Shown here: in pieces, positions 26,962-36,432 of the stretch
Numbering within the stretch: position 1 is the first letter of the stretch
Layout of the letters: every line of letters starts with the position of its first letter
Source of the DNA: Paraburkholderia kururiensis
GTDB taxonomy: Bacteria > Pseudomonadota > Gammaproteobacteria > Burkholderiales > Burkholderiaceae
Direction of reading: 5' to 3'
Assembly (NCBI RefSeq): GCF_034424375.1
Contig: NZ_CP139965.1
Span: 558,001-622,000, forward strand
DNA length: 64,000 nt
The notes under the pieces: model-generated
Database searches by the model: none
What the model was told of the DNA's origin: nothing
The model's input: only the letters and a program-made list of their open reading frames with translations
Translations under genes and position numbers: made by a program

Positions 26962-27602
26962 GATTCGCTTCGCTCCCAGGTTCGCGTTTGCCAGCTAAAG
27001 CGCTTGATGATGCGAGCCGGATTTCCGGCCACCACGCTGAAGTCAGGCACATCTCGTGTCACTACGGAATGGCTTCCCACCACCGCGTGTCGTCCAATCG
27101 CCACGTTCGGCAAAATCACCGACCCGAAGCCGATAAAGCTGCCCGTGCCGATCACGACGCGATTGCCGCGCGTCCTCACGCGGCAGCCGATGCGCACCGG
27201 GTCGTGAACGTCCTCGTACGGATGCTCGACGTCCACAATCGCGCAGCCGCCGGTAATCGTGACGTCGTCCTGAATTTCGATGGACGACCCACAGACGATG
27301 TGCACGTTCTGCTCGATGTTCACGTCGTTGCCGATGGTGAGATTCGGCGGCGCGGCGGGGTCGGTCAGAATCAGCTCGATGCGCGCGCCCTGGCGGATCA
27401 GCACGCGTTCGCCTATCCAGGCGTAATGCACGTTGGCGAGCAGCATCGGCCGGAAAATCGCGCTGCCTTTACCCACCTTTGCGAAGGCGTGCGCGTACCA
27501 GAGTTGCGTTTTTGCGCGGTAGTAAGCGAGTTGCAGCGCGTTGATCCGGTCTATCCAGCGCAGTTCGCCGAAGCGCGCAATGGGGCCGGTGAGCACGCTC
27601 AT
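26958..27602 (-). CDS. Left-handed beta-helix acyltransferase (hexapeptide repeats)
   Basis: The 214-residue protein has a helical N-terminal part (residues 1-65) and then imperfect hexapeptide repeats, visible in IGNDVNIEQNVHIVCG, IGTGSFIGFGSVILPNVAIG and RHAVVGSHSVVTRDV. It ends with the AGNPARIIKRF signature of the NodL/LacA/WcaF type. Members transfer acetyl groups from acetyl-CoA to sugars. O-acetylation of a sugar in the exopolysaccharide is the expected role. It overlaps the stop of the upstream GT2 gene and the start of the epimerase gene, each by four bases, so it is in the same operon. No signal peptide is present; it is cytoplasmic. Confidence 0.86.
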   Translation of the reverse strand: MSVLTGPIARFGELRWIDRINALQLAYYRAKTQLWYAHAFAKVGKGSAIFRPMLLANVHYAWIGERVLIRQGARIELILTDPAAPPNLTIGNDVNIEQNVHIVCGSSIEIQDDVTITGGCAIVDVEHPYEDVHDPVRIGCRVRTRGNRVVIGTGSFIGFGSVILPNVAIGRHAVVGSHSVVTRDVPDFSVVAGNPARIIKRFSWQTRTWERSES

Positions 27603-28591
27603 GCGCGCACCGGCTGTCGGCCGGCCATCTGTTTTGCGAACGTGTAGAGCGGACGCAGCGTGCGCGGCCAGCGGCGCATCGCGTGCAAGCCCTCCTGCTT
27701 CGCGCCCACACGCGCAAACTTCACGCTGGTTTCGATGCAGCGTTCGAATGCTTCGTAGTGGCCGTTTTCCAGATAGAGAATGGCGGAGCGCAGGAAGAGC
27801 CTGGCCCGTGCGCGGTCGGTCACGTCTTTCGCCATACCCATGGCGTCGGCCATGTCGAAGGTGCGCATCATGTCGCGGATGCTGGTTTCATGCCGCGCGG
27901 GGTTGCGGATGACCGTGGACGTGAAGCCATTCGGGTTCACGCGATACAACCCGAGTTCTTCGTCCAGATAGCGTGCCTGGGTGCCGTGGAACGACTGCAG
28001 CAGGTTGGCGACATCGGCCACCACTTCAAGCTCGAGGTCTACGGGGTAACGCTTGCGCAGCGCCGTGCGGAACATCGTGGAACTGGTGAAGAAGAACGGA
28101 CCGTTCTCGATCATGTATTCGCCGTCGAACACTGCGGGCTTCGCGCGGGGCAACGGGAAATCCACGGGCTCTTTCGTCACCGCGTTCACCGTACGCATGC
28201 GGTGCGTGACCATGCCGAACTCGCGCTGCGTTTCGAGAAACTCGTACTGCCGCGCCAGCTTGCCGGGCAGCATGAGATCGTCGCCGTCGATGCAGGCGAT
28301 GTATTCGCCGCGCACCGGCGCAATGGCGTCGGCGAAATTACGCGAGTAGCCCACGTTGTGCTCGTGCCGCACGATGCGGATGAGCTGCGGATAGCGCGCC
28401 TGGAACGATTCGATGACGGCCATGGATGCGTCCCTCGAACCGTCGTCGCTCACGATCACTTCGAACGGCACGTCGATCTGTTGCGAGACCACGCTCTCCA
28501 GGCATTCGCCGATATATTTCTCCAGGTTGTAGCATAGGACTACTACCGAGATGACCGGCTGTTCGGGCGTTTTGACGTCTGATGGGCTCAT
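27599..28591 (-). CDS. Glycosyltransferase, GT2 family
   Basis: The 330-residue GT-A enzyme has PVISVVVLCYNLEKYIGECLESV at its N-terminus (strand, then loop), FEVIVSDDGSRDASMAVIE with the uridine-binding aspartates, the DxD-like motif ACIDGDDLMLPGKL and the later DLELEVVADVANLL region. These are hallmarks of GT2 enzymes making exopolysaccharide. It starts at 28591 with AAGGA upstream, ten bases after the stop of wzx, and overlaps the next gene by four bases. The donor sugar is not readable. A polybasic C-terminus (residues 300-330) may bring it to the membrane. Confidence 0.87.
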   Translation of the reverse strand: MSPSDVKTPEQPVISVVVLCYNLEKYIGECLESVVSQQIDVPFEVIVSDDGSRDASMAVIESFQARYPQLIRIVRHEHNVGYSRNFADAIAPVRGEYIACIDGDDLMLPGKLARQYEFLETQREFGMVTHRMRTVNAVTKEPVDFPLPRAKPAVFDGEYMIENGPFFFTSSTMFRTALRKRYPVDLELEVVADVANLLQSFHGTQARYLDEELGLYRVNPNGFTSTVIRNPARHETSIRDMMRTFDMADAMGMAKDVTDRARARLFLRSAILYLENGHYEAFERCIETSVKFARVGAKQEGLHAMRRWPRTLRPLYTFAKQMAGRQPVRA

Positions 28592-28601
28592 GGCGGTCCT
28601 T

Positions 28602-30089
28602 TTAGTTCAGCACGAAGCGTCCGGCCAGGTCGCGGGCCTTGCGCTGCAAGATGGGCGACACGGCCACCGCGGCGGCCACCATCAAGAGCCAGATGCAGGG
28701 CAGCAGGAAGAACAGCGCAATGCGCGGCTGTTGCGAGAGGTCCGCGTAGTGGAACGCCACGCCCAGCAGCCCCACCACCGCCACGCGCGTGAAGAGCCCC
28801 TTGTACCAGGCCACGTTGATACCGGGCAGAAACTTGCGGTGCACGATGCTCACCCAAATCAGCAACTGGTAGACATTGACCGCGAGCCACGCATAGCCCA
28901 CGCCGCGCGCACCCAGATGAACGGCACCGAACAACACCGCGGGCACGAGAATCGAGATGAACAGCAGGTTGCCCTTGATGTGCAGCGACAGGTTGCCGGC
29001 CGCGTATTGCACGAGAAACGACAAGCCCGCAATGGCCGAACACGCGTTGCCCACCGCATAGCATTGCAGCACGCGCCACGCTTCGGGCGTGGAAGGCGCA
29101 CTGGCCGACCACAGTTTCATCACGAGGTCCGGCATGCACGCGAAGATGGTGGCCACCGGAATGACGGCGATCATCATGATTTCGCTCGCGAGAAAGTAGC
29201 CCGGCGCCACCTCGGCCTTTTCGCTCGCGCTATCTGCGGTGAAGCGTGGAATGAACGCCTGCTCGATGGGACTCGCCATCAACAGAATGCCGCTTGCCAG
29301 CAGCGTGGCCATGCTGAAAACGCCGAACGCGGAAAGCGGCAGGATCTTCGAAAGAATCACCTTGTCGATCTGCGTGGACGTGGCCCACACGAGCGCGGAA
29401 AAAGCGATGGAAAGCGATAGCTTCGCCCGCGCCATCAGCACGGCGCGCGAGAAGGTACGCGTGAGGAGCGGTGCGTCGATGGCGCGACCGAGCAGCAGAC
29501 GCATCGTCAGGCTCTCGCCCACGAACGCGCCCAGTTGCCACAGAAAGAACACTTCGACGCGCGGCCAGACCGATATCACCGCCACCACGAGCACGGCCCG
29601 AATGATCGCGAAGGTCACCACCACGACGTTGAGCGTGGCCTGCCGGTTGATGCCCACCATGCCGCCGCGGTACAGCGACGAAAGCCAGCGCGCAGAGACG
29701 GTGAACATCATCAGCACGAACGCGATCCTGATCTCGCCAGCGGGGAGCGCCTTCGCGTTGAGCCAGTCCGCCGCGAAGAACGGCGCGGCAACGAGCGAGC
29801 AGAGAACCAGAATCGTGCACGTACCCGCTACGAATTTTTCGAGCGACTGCAACAGCAGGCGTGCTTCCTTTCTCGACGCGCTGTCGCGCATACGCGCAAG
29901 CTCCCGCGTGAGCGTGGGCGAAAGACCGAAGTCGAGCACCTGCACCCAGGCGAGCAGCACGGCATTGAAAGCGATCAGGCCATACGCCTCCACTCCGAGA
30001 TGGCGAACATAGGTGGGCACCATGACGAGACCGAGCGCGACGGTCACGGCCTGCCCGGCATAGTTGGCGATCAAACTCCGTTTGAGCAT
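28602..30089 (-). CDS. wzx: Wzx-type polysaccharide flippase
   Basis: This is an integral membrane protein of 495 residues that flips the lipid-linked repeat unit to the periplasmic side. It has about twelve to fourteen hydrophobic helices, begins MLKRSLIANYAGQAV and has the early motif VPTYVRHLGVEAYGLIAFN that is typical of the PST/MATE-like MviN-Wzx superfamily. The ATG at 30089 was chosen for this motif; an open frame runs on to 30536 without a plausible protein, and the ribosome-binding site is weak. It is the first gene of a leftward run through the GT2, acetyltransferase, epimerase, GT2, rmlA, GT4 and WbaP-like genes. Confidence 0.88.
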   Translation of the reverse strand: MLKRSLIANYAGQAVTVALGLVMVPTYVRHLGVEAYGLIAFNAVLLAWVQVLDFGLSPTLTRELARMRDSASRKEARLLLQSLEKFVAGTCTILVLCSLVAAPFFAADWLNAKALPAGEIRIAFVLMMFTVSARWLSSLYRGGMVGINRQATLNVVVVTFAIIRAVLVVAVISVWPRVEVFFLWQLGAFVGESLTMRLLLGRAIDAPLLTRTFSRAVLMARAKLSLSIAFSALVWATSTQIDKVILSKILPLSAFGVFSMATLLASGILLMASPIEQAFIPRFTADSASEKAEVAPGYFLASEIMMIAVIPVATIFACMPDLVMKLWSASAPSTPEAWRVLQCYAVGNACSAIAGLSFLVQYAAGNLSLHIKGNLLFISILVPAVLFGAVHLGARGVGYAWLAVNVYQLLIWVSIVHRKFLPGINVAWYKGLFTRVAVVGLLGVAFHYADLSQQPRIALFFLLPCIWLLMVAAAVAVSPILQRKARDLAGRFVLN

Positions 30090-30530
30090 CGTGATTGGCG
30101 TGAAGGATGGAGGTGGGTCGAAACGGAATGCTGCGCTGCATCTACCGAACCACTGTAACGAGGGAACATGCCGAGTAATGTACGGAGTCGAACACACCCT
30201 CCGGCGCGTATCGGTCTTACGGCGGCTTGCAGCAAGGCTTTGCGCGGGCGATGCAAACTTCGCTCCGCGCACGTGGCATGCATGCAAACGGCAAGGCGCC
30301 GGGCGTATACTCGCGGCAGCAATTCGTCGGTATTTCGCGCCATGCGCCGAGGAAAGCGACCGGCAAATGTTTCCGCTTTGCGCCACGCGTCGAATTGCAC
30401 CGCGAATCTGCCGCTGTTCGACGAACCGGCGTGCCATGCGGTCGTGGCAAACTTGCGCTGTCGATTCCGTTGCGGACCATGCAGCCGCTACCGTGCTGCC
30501 CCGGCTTGCAGCGATTTCTCCGTGAGCACC
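30090..30530. promoter_or_regulatory. Divergent gap between wzx and a small membrane protein gene
   Basis: These 441 bases hold the promoter of the leftward wzx operon and of the rightward small gene. No specific promoter element or gene is supported, and the open frames translate to arginine- and cysteine-rich sequences typical of antisense shadow. Confidence 0.4.
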
Positions 30531-30812
30531 ATGCACTTCCTCATCATCCTTGCCGTGCTGCAGATTCTAGCGATCATCGTGGTCGTGGCGCTGTGCGTGG
30601 CCGCCCGACGCGCCGACGAGCGCACGGAACGCATGCTCACGCGCGACGAAATCGCTGAAAGGCGACAGACCTCTGGTGTGCCGGGTCTGCCCTATCGCAC
30701 GCCACTCAGCACGCCGCTCAGCTCTCAGCGTAAGACCCCCACCTGGCTTGCCGCGGGCCGCTGGCTCGCGCGCGTCTTCGGCTACGGCAGCAGCGGCGGT
30801 ACGCGCGGCTAG
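30531..30812 (+). CDS. Small single-pass membrane protein, 93 residues
   Basis: The 93-residue product starts MHFLIILAVLQILAIIVVVAL, one membrane helix at the extreme N-terminus, followed by a basic cytoplasmic tail (ARRADERTERMLTRDEIAERR) and a proline/serine-rich end. A GTG nine bases upstream (30522) is an alternative start. It is transcribed against its neighbours in the exopolysaccharide cluster and is convergent with the acyltransferase gene 53 bases downstream. A GC hairpin lies between them at 30820-30836. No family is recognised. Confidence 0.5.
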   Translation: MHFLIILAVLQILAIIVVVALCVAARRADERTERMLTRDEIAERRQTSGVPGLPYRTPLSTPLSSQRKTPTWLAAGRWLARVFGYGSSGGTRG

Positions 30813-30865
30813 CTCGAGCCCGCGCGCAACGCGCGGCACGCGCAACACCACGGTGGCGGTGCGCT

Positions 30866-31870
30866 TCAATTCAACGCTCCCGCGGAACGCCGCATGCCGA
30901 AGACGTCTGGTCCCACTGCGGGGAACCCCAGGCGCTTTTCGAACCGCACACGTGCAGAGAAGAAATAGAGCGCGAGCGGAAATGCGATGCCTGCGGCCAT
31001 GCCTGCCGCCAGATGCGCATACAGATTCTCGACATGCAAATGCATGAGCACGATGCGCGCGCCCGAGGCCCCGAGAATGTGGCCCAGATAGATGGGCATG
31101 GACGCCACCCCAAGCAGCTTGAGCGCGGCGAACCGTACCGATTCGCTCAGTCGTAGCGCCAGCTGGCACACCAGCAGCACGCCGAGCGTGGTGGCCGGCA
31201 ACGCGCCAATGCCGTTGTAATCGCCCAGGTCGCGCGCGAAGCCGATGGCAAACCAGAGCATGACGGCCACGAGCACGATCCAGCCAAACGCGGACACGCG
31301 TGCGACCCAATCGCGAAACTGCCCCGCGAGCAGAATGCCGGCCGCGAAGAACAGGAAGAACTTGAGCGCCGTCGTGAAAATGCCGTAGTCCAGCACGCTG
31401 CCGATCACATACGCGACGATCGCGAACGGCACGAGCACGACGCGCGCCGTGCCCGTCACGCACACGAATACCTGGCAGAGAAAAAGCGCGTAGAGAAACC
31501 AGAACTGCCCGAACGGATCCCACAGAATCGACATGAGCTGCGCGAGCGTGAACGGATGATTCGTGTCGCCCGCCGCTGCCCACTGCACGAGCCCTTGCAG
31601 GACCGACCAGAGCAGATACGGGTACACCACCGTCTCTACCTTGCGTGCGAGAAAACCGATGCGCCCGCGCTTCAGGCTGCGCTCCACGTGCAGCCCGGAC
31701 AGCACGAAAAAGAGCGGCATGTGAAACGTGTAGATCGCGTAGTCGGTCTGCGCGATCCACTGGTCCGCGTGCACGATGCCCGCGCTCATCAAGCCGCGCA
31801 GCACATGCCCATATACGACGAGCACAATGCCGATGCCGCGGGCGTAGTCCTCGAAGTCGTCTCTCAGCAA
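30866..31870 (-). CDS. Membrane acyltransferase, AT3 (OafA/NRG) family
   Basis: The 334-residue protein has about ten membrane helices and the family hallmarks: an early arginine and histidine in ARGIGIVLVVYGHV, and TFHMPLFFVLSGLHVE with the second conserved histidine and glycine. AT3 proteins carry acetyl or other acyl groups across the inner membrane to polysaccharides or glycolipids. It begins with TTG at 31870, with GGAGAG eight bases ahead. Between the wzc stop and this start lies a 17-codon frame (31867-31917) that overlaps both and could couple their translation. The gene is 43 bases downstream of wzc, so it is probably in the same operon. Its likely role is O-acetylation of the exopolysaccharide. 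Confidence 0.87.
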   Translation of the reverse strand: MLRDDFEDYARGIGIVLVVYGHVLRGLMSAGIVHADQWIAQTDYAIYTFHMPLFFVLSGLHVERSLKRGRIGFLARKVETVVYPYLLWSVLQGLVQWAAAGDTNHPFTLAQLMSILWDPFGQFWFLYALFLCQVFVCVTGTARVVLVPFAIVAYVIGSVLDYGIFTTALKFFLFFAAGILLAGQFRDWVARVSAFGWIVLVAVMLWFAIGFARDLGDYNGIGALPATTLGVLLVCQLALRLSESVRFAALKLLGVASMPIYLGHILGASGARIVLMHLHVENLYAHLAAGMAAGIAFPLALYFFSARVRFEKRLGFPAVGPDVFGMRRSAGALN

Positions 31871-31913
31871 ACCGGTGCTCTCCGTGTTCGACGCAGGGTG
31901 CTCATATAAGGGC

Positions 31914-34229
31914 TCATGCAGCCACGTGGTTGTGGTTCGAATAGACGGACATGTAGCTGTAGCTGCGCCGTTCGCTACGCCGTAACGGCACGGCGTTGAA
32001 CACCGCGCCCACCACCCAGGCGCCCGCGCGCTCCAGCTTCGTCACCGTTTCTTCGATCTCGGCCTCGGTCTGCGTGCCCGAGCGCAGCACGAGCACCGTC
32101 TTGCCCGCGCGATGCGAGACGATGGCCGCATCGCTCACCGCAAGCAGCGGCGGCGTATCCACGATCACCAGATCGAAGCGTTGCTTGAACTCCTCGAGCA
32201 GGCTGCGGAAGTGCGGCATCATCAGCAACTCCGACGGATTGCCCGGATAGCGGCCGCACGAGAGCAGCGAAAGCCCCGGCACGCCGGTCTGACGTATCGC
32301 CTGATTGATCTTGAGACGCCCCGCGAGCAGTTCCGAGAGGCCGTCCGCATTCGGCTGATCGAACAGCGACGCAATGCGGCCACAGCGCATGTCCGCGTCC
32401 ACAAGCAGCACACGTCTTGCCGTTTCCGCTTCGAGCACGGCGAGGTTCGCGGCGAGAAAGCTCTTGCCCGTACCGGGCGTGGGGCCCGTCACCACGATCA
32501 TGTTGTCCGAAGTCTCCTGCACGTTGAGGTGCAGCGCGGTGCGTACACCACGCAGTGCCTCGACGGAAGGGTCTTGCGGAAAGCTGCGCGCCAGCAGACG
32601 CTGCGCCGCGGGCGGCCACGCCACCGGGTCGGCACGCCCCTCGCGGCCAGGGCCGAGCAACGGCATGGCCGGCTCGGCCACCACGGCCCCCGCGCCCGCT
32701 GCGGACGCCGAACGATCCAGCCGCGCCTGCTGCGCGCTATACAGGATCGACCCGAACACGGGCACGCTCATGCTGCGCTCCACGAAACGCGGGTCCGTCA
32801 CGCCCGTAAACAGACGGCGCCGCGTGAACACGTACAGCGAACCGAGCATCAAGCCGACGCCGCCGCTCGCGCCCAGCACAAGCGGTACGTCGGGCGAGAC
32901 CGGATCGGCGGGACGTACTGCGCCATCCACGATATGCACATCGCCCGTCGTCGCGCCGCGGCGTACCGTCAGTTCCTCGGCCTTGTTCACCATCGCGACG
33001 TAGATCGATTCGGCCACCTTCGCGCTACGCGTGAGGTCCGCGCTCGTGCGCTCGGACTCCGGCATGCTGTTGAAGCGCGCGTCGAACTGGGCCTTTTGCG
33101 CGTTCAACTGCGCAAGCTGCTGGTCGATGTTCTGCACCGGCGGGCTGCCAGGCTGGAAGTGCTGGAGCAACTGTGTGCGTTGCAGTTGCAGCGTCGCGAT
33201 CTGCCGCTGGAAGTCGATGCCGCCCTGCAGGTACGACTGCGATTCCGCGGTCGGTTGCAGTGACCCCGCCTTCGCGCGGTAGTCGGTCAGCCGCGCCTCG
33301 GCCTGCTTCAGTTCATCCCGCAGCCGCGGCAGTTCCTGGTTGATGAAGTCGAGCGTCTTGCTGTCGTTCGAGCGACGCTGCGTCACGGTAGCAGCCACGT
33401 ACCCCTGCGCAATGGCGTTGGCCACGTTCGCGGCCGTAGCGGCATCGCTGCTTTCGAACGTGATCTGCACCACGCCCGTTTCCTTGCCCTTCTCCACGAC
33501 CTTGAGGTCCTTCGAAAAGCGCTTGATCGCGTTCACCTCGTTGAGCGGCGTCACGTAGAACTCCGTGCCGGGCCGTGCATCGAGCTGCGTCACGAGCATC
33601 GAAACGGGGCCGTCCGCAGCAGGTGCGCCCGCGGAGCCAGTGAGCAATGCATTGCCGTCGGGATCGAGCAGCACGTAGCGGCCGTTTTCGAGCACGCGCA
33701 GCCGCAGCCGGTTGTTTTCGAGCGTATACGGCACGTGCACGGACTCGATGTGAATGCGTTCGCCTCCCCAAGCGAACGCATCGAGCCCGAACCAGGGACG
33801 CGACGGCTTGCCGGGCGAGGCGAGCTTTTCCGCGATGGTGCCGAGCACCGGCACCTTGCGCGGCGTCACGCTCACTTCGTACCCGAACTGCCGCATCACC
33901 GGTTCGAGCACGCGGCGGCTTTGCATCATCGCGATTTCCGCGTCGGTAGCGAGCGGCTTCTGCCCCACCACGATCTCGCCCTGCTGCGCGATGCCGAACG
34001 CGTTGGGGTCCTGCGCCTCCACGCGCACCAGCACGTTCGCCGAGTAGGTGGGCTTCATCAGAAACACCACGGCCGCGGCGAGAACGACCGTTCCAGCAGC
34101 GATGGCGATCACCGTCCACAAGTGGTCGGAGAGCAGGCGGAGTACTTCACGCACGTCAGGCGAGCTGTCGTGCGGACCTGGTCCTCCCAGATGTCTTGCG
34201 TCGATACTGGACGTATTCACGTTTGTCAC
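31914..34229 (-). CDS. wzc: Polysaccharide co-polymerase and bacterial tyrosine kinase (Wzc)
   Basis: Wzc controls chain length and export with Wza. The 771 residues have a Wzz-type N-terminal domain with membrane helix about 37-58, a long periplasmic part with coiled coil (about 280-400), a second membrane helix near 450-470 and the C-terminal BY-kinase. The kinase shows Walker A GPTPGTGKS (about 579-587), Walker A' LLVDADMR and Walker B VIVDTPP (about 685). The last 20 residues hold three tyrosines in SYSYMSVY, a short version of the autophosphorylated tyrosine cluster. Its partner phosphatase, Wzb, is not in the window. The gene follows wza after 67 bases and precedes the AT3 gene. Confidence 0.94.
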   Translation of the reverse strand: MTNVNTSSIDARHLGGPGPHDSSPDVREVLRLLSDHLWTVIAIAAGTVVLAAAVVFLMKPTYSANVLVRVEAQDPNAFGIAQQGEIVVGQKPLATDAEIAMMQSRRVLEPVMRQFGYEVSVTPRKVPVLGTIAEKLASPGKPSRPWFGLDAFAWGGERIHIESVHVPYTLENNRLRLRVLENGRYVLLDPDGNALLTGSAGAPAADGPVSMLVTQLDARPGTEFYVTPLNEVNAIKRFSKDLKVVEKGKETGVVQITFESSDAATAANVANAIAQGYVAATVTQRRSNDSKTLDFINQELPRLRDELKQAEARLTDYRAKAGSLQPTAESQSYLQGGIDFQRQIATLQLQRTQLLQHFQPGSPPVQNIDQQLAQLNAQKAQFDARFNSMPESERTSADLTRSAKVAESIYVAMVNKAEELTVRRGATTGDVHIVDGAVRPADPVSPDVPLVLGASGGVGLMLGSLYVFTRRRLFTGVTDPRFVERSMSVPVFGSILYSAQQARLDRSASAAGAGAVVAEPAMPLLGPGREGRADPVAWPPAAQRLLARSFPQDPSVEALRGVRTALHLNVQETSDNMIVVTGPTPGTGKSFLAANLAVLEAETARRVLLVDADMRCGRIASLFDQPNADGLSELLAGRLKINQAIRQTGVPGLSLLSCGRYPGNPSELLMMPHFRSLLEEFKQRFDLVIVDTPPLLAVSDAAIVSHRAGKTVLVLRSGTQTEAEIEETVTKLERAGAWVVGAVFNAVPLRRSERRSYSYMSVYSNHNHVAA

Positions 34230-34296
34230 CCCTCAAGAAAGCAGGATGGTTGGTACAGATTTGCAAAGGCTTTGCAAAAACGACTGATCTCGTGGC

Positions 34297-35460
34297 TCAT
34301 TTGCCCACCGAATAAATGAGGTACAGACTCGTCATGGTCGGCAGCAGCTGTTCCAGCAGACGGTTGAAGCGTGCGACTTCCGCCGTGCCCACGTACACCA
34401 CGTCGAGCGGTTGGAGCTCGAACTCGGTGGAAAGCAGAATTGCGTCCACCTGAGTCATGTCGAGCTGGTAGATGGTCGGCTTGCGCGGATCGCCCGGCGT
34501 GCGTCGGATCACGAGCACCTGCCGTGGCTGCGCCGAGCGCGAGTCGATGCTGTTCACGTCCGCAATCGCATCGGCGAGCGTGAGCTTGCCCCTGTTCATG
34601 AAGAGCGTTTGCGGCTTCGTCACTTCGCCCAGCACGAACACGCGGCTCGCGTTGTGATCGGGCACGTACAGAATGTCGCCTGCACGCAGCACGACGTTCT
34701 GCGATACGTCGCCGCGATCCAGCGTGCGCTGCACGTCGAGCGTGTAGGTCTTGCCGTCGCGCGTCAGTTGCACGCGCTGCAGGTCGGCATCGGGCTGCGC
34801 GCCGCCGGCGCGAGCGATGGCGTCCACCACCGTCATCTTGACGTCGGTGATGGGCATGGTGCCCGGATTCTTCAGATCGCCCGCCAATTGCACCTGCTGG
34901 CTGCGGAACTGCGCCACGCGCACGTCGAGCTGCGGCTTCACCGCGTAACTCGCAAGCCGCGTACGCAGCGTGGACGCAATTTCCGCAGCCGTCATGCCGG
35001 CCACGTGAACGCGGCCCACGGTCGGAAAATAAATCGCGCCATCCGCTGAAACGCGCTCGCCGTTGGGGTCCACCAGCGCGCCCGGATTGCCGGCGCCGTT
35101 GGGGCCGTTCAGCGCGTTCGGGTCCGTCACGTTGCCCGGCGTGGCCGCCGTCGCGCCGCCGTTCACCGTGAGTTCGGGGTGCCCCCATACGATGATGTTG
35201 AGCACGTCGCCCGCGCCCACCCGGTAATCTCCCTGTCTCGCCACCTCTTGTGGAAGTGCCTGCGTATTGCTTTCGTCGAACTTGATCTGCTGCGCAATGA
35301 CGCCTGCGTCGATCATATGCACGGTATAGACGGGCTTTTCCGTGCTCGCTTCGGGTTCTTTCTGCATGCGCGAAGGGTCGAGGTACGGCCCGGGCACGGC
35401 GGAACAACCCGCTACTGCCCCACTCACGAGGCAGGCAATGATCCTGTTTTTTCTGCTCAT
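34297..35460 (-). CDS. wza: Outer-membrane polysaccharide export lipoprotein (Wza type)
   Basis: This is the outer-membrane export channel of the cluster, 387 residues. It has a signal peptide with lipobox VAGC, giving the lipidated cysteine at about residue 19, the polysaccharide-export domain starting YRVGAGDVLNIIVWGHPEL, then two SLBB domains (QVQLAGDLKNPG and RVFVLGEVTKPQ). The C-terminal helix ends in LYLIYSVGK, which would form the alpha-helical outer-membrane pore. A low-complexity loop rich in N, G and P (about residues 97-130) is an insertion in the first domain. The start at 35460 is supported by GGAAGAG. It is 159 bases downstream of the Crp/Fnr gene and upstream of wzc. Confidence 0.93.
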   Translation of the reverse strand: MSRKNRIIACLVSGAVAGCSAVPGPYLDPSRMQKEPEASTEKPVYTVHMIDAGVIAQQIKFDESNTQALPQEVARQGDYRVGAGDVLNIIVWGHPELTVNGGATAATPGNVTDPNALNGPNGAGNPGALVDPNGERVSADGAIYFPTVGRVHVAGMTAAEIASTLRTRLASYAVKPQLDVRVAQFRSQQVQLAGDLKNPGTMPITDVKMTVVDAIARAGGAQPDADLQRVQLTRDGKTYTLDVQRTLDRGDVSQNVVLRAGDILYVPDHNASRVFVLGEVTKPQTLFMNRGKLTLADAIADVNSIDSRSAQPRQVLVIRRTPGDPRKPTIYQLDMTQVDAILLSTEFELQPLDVVYVGTAEVARFNRLLEQLLPTMTSLYLIYSVGK

Positions 35461-35619
35461 GTCGCTCTTCCGGTAATCGCCGGGCGCTCCAGTCCCGACG
35501 AAATGCTCTCCGCTACCGGCCACTGCCGGCATCGAAAGTCCACGTTCGAATGGGAAGTTGCCGGCGTCAGGCGCGCGCTTCGAACGAAGCCCGATGCGCG
35601 AGGCGCCGCGCGCCCGCAC

Positions 35620-36432
35620 TCAGCATTGCGCGGCCTGGGCCAGCCGGCCAAGGTCGAGACGCGGGCGCGACGGCAACGCCATTGATTCTCGGGAGCCGAT
35701 GCTTCTGTTCTTTTCTTCTTCAGCAGCGCTAAGGAGCCGCTCGAATTCGCGCTTGACGATGCCGTAACATTCGCAGGCCTGCTCTTCGAGCCCGTCGCGG
35801 TCGAGGATGGTGATATGACCACGGCGCTGGCAGATGAGACCCGCGTCGTGGAGCTTGCCGGCGGCTTCGGTTACGCCCTCCCTGCGTACGCCGAGCATGG
35901 TGGCAATCAGTTGCTGCGTCACGTCGAGTTCGTTCGTCTTGAGCCGGTCCTGCGTGAGCAGCAGCCAGCTGGACACCTGACGCATGATGTGGTGATGCCG
36001 GTTGCACAGCGAGCTTTGCGCGATCTGCGTGAGCAACGCCTGGATGTACAGCAGCATCAGCCGGTGAATGAGGCCGTGGCGTTCGAATTCGCGCTTGAAC
36101 GCCTGCGCACTCATGACGTACGCGTACCCCGCGCTGCGCACTTCGATACGCGTGGGCATGGCGAATCCGCCCATGAGTGCGGGCACGCCCACGACGCCTT
36201 CATTTCCCACTGCGGCCACTTCGGCAGTAGCGCCGTCGGCCATCAAAAAGATCATGGAAATAATGGCGGTGGCGGGGAAATACACCTGTTTTACAGGCTC
36301 GCCGGAATCCGACAGCAATTGGCCGGCTTGCAGCCGCCGCAATTGCAGGTGAGGCGAGAGCGCATCGAACTCGGCCTCGGGTAGCGCACTGAGCAGGTGG
36401 TTCTCGAGTTGCTGGGTCATCAAGTCGGGCAT
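35620..36432 (-). CDS. Crp/Fnr-family transcription regulator
   Basis: The 270-residue product has an N-terminal cyclic-nucleotide-binding-like beta-barrel (about residues 20-120, PVKQVYFPATAIISMIFLM), a long dimerisation helix and a C-terminal winged helix-turn-helix (DVTQQLIATMLGVRREGVTEAAGKL). No cysteine cluster of FNR is seen, and the phosphate-binding RAAS-like motif of Crp is not obvious, so cAMP binding is doubtful. Related Burkholderia Crp/Fnr proteins bind cyclic di-GMP, a possible alternative. The start at 36432 was chosen for GGAAA upstream. Its place at the head of the wza-wzc-AT3 run suggests that it governs the exopolysaccharide genes, which is inference. Confidence 0.88.
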   Translation of the reverse strand: MPDLMTQQLENHLLSALPEAEFDALSPHLQLRRLQAGQLLSDSGEPVKQVYFPATAIISMIFLMADGATAEVAAVGNEGVVGVPALMGGFAMPTRIEVRSAGYAYVMSAQAFKREFERHGLIHRLMLLYIQALLTQIAQSSLCNRHHHIMRQVSSWLLLTQDRLKTNELDVTQQLIATMLGVRREGVTEAAGKLHDAGLICQRRGHITILDRDGLEEQACECYGIVKREFERLLSAAEEEKNRSIGSRESMALPSRPRLDLGRLAQAAQC

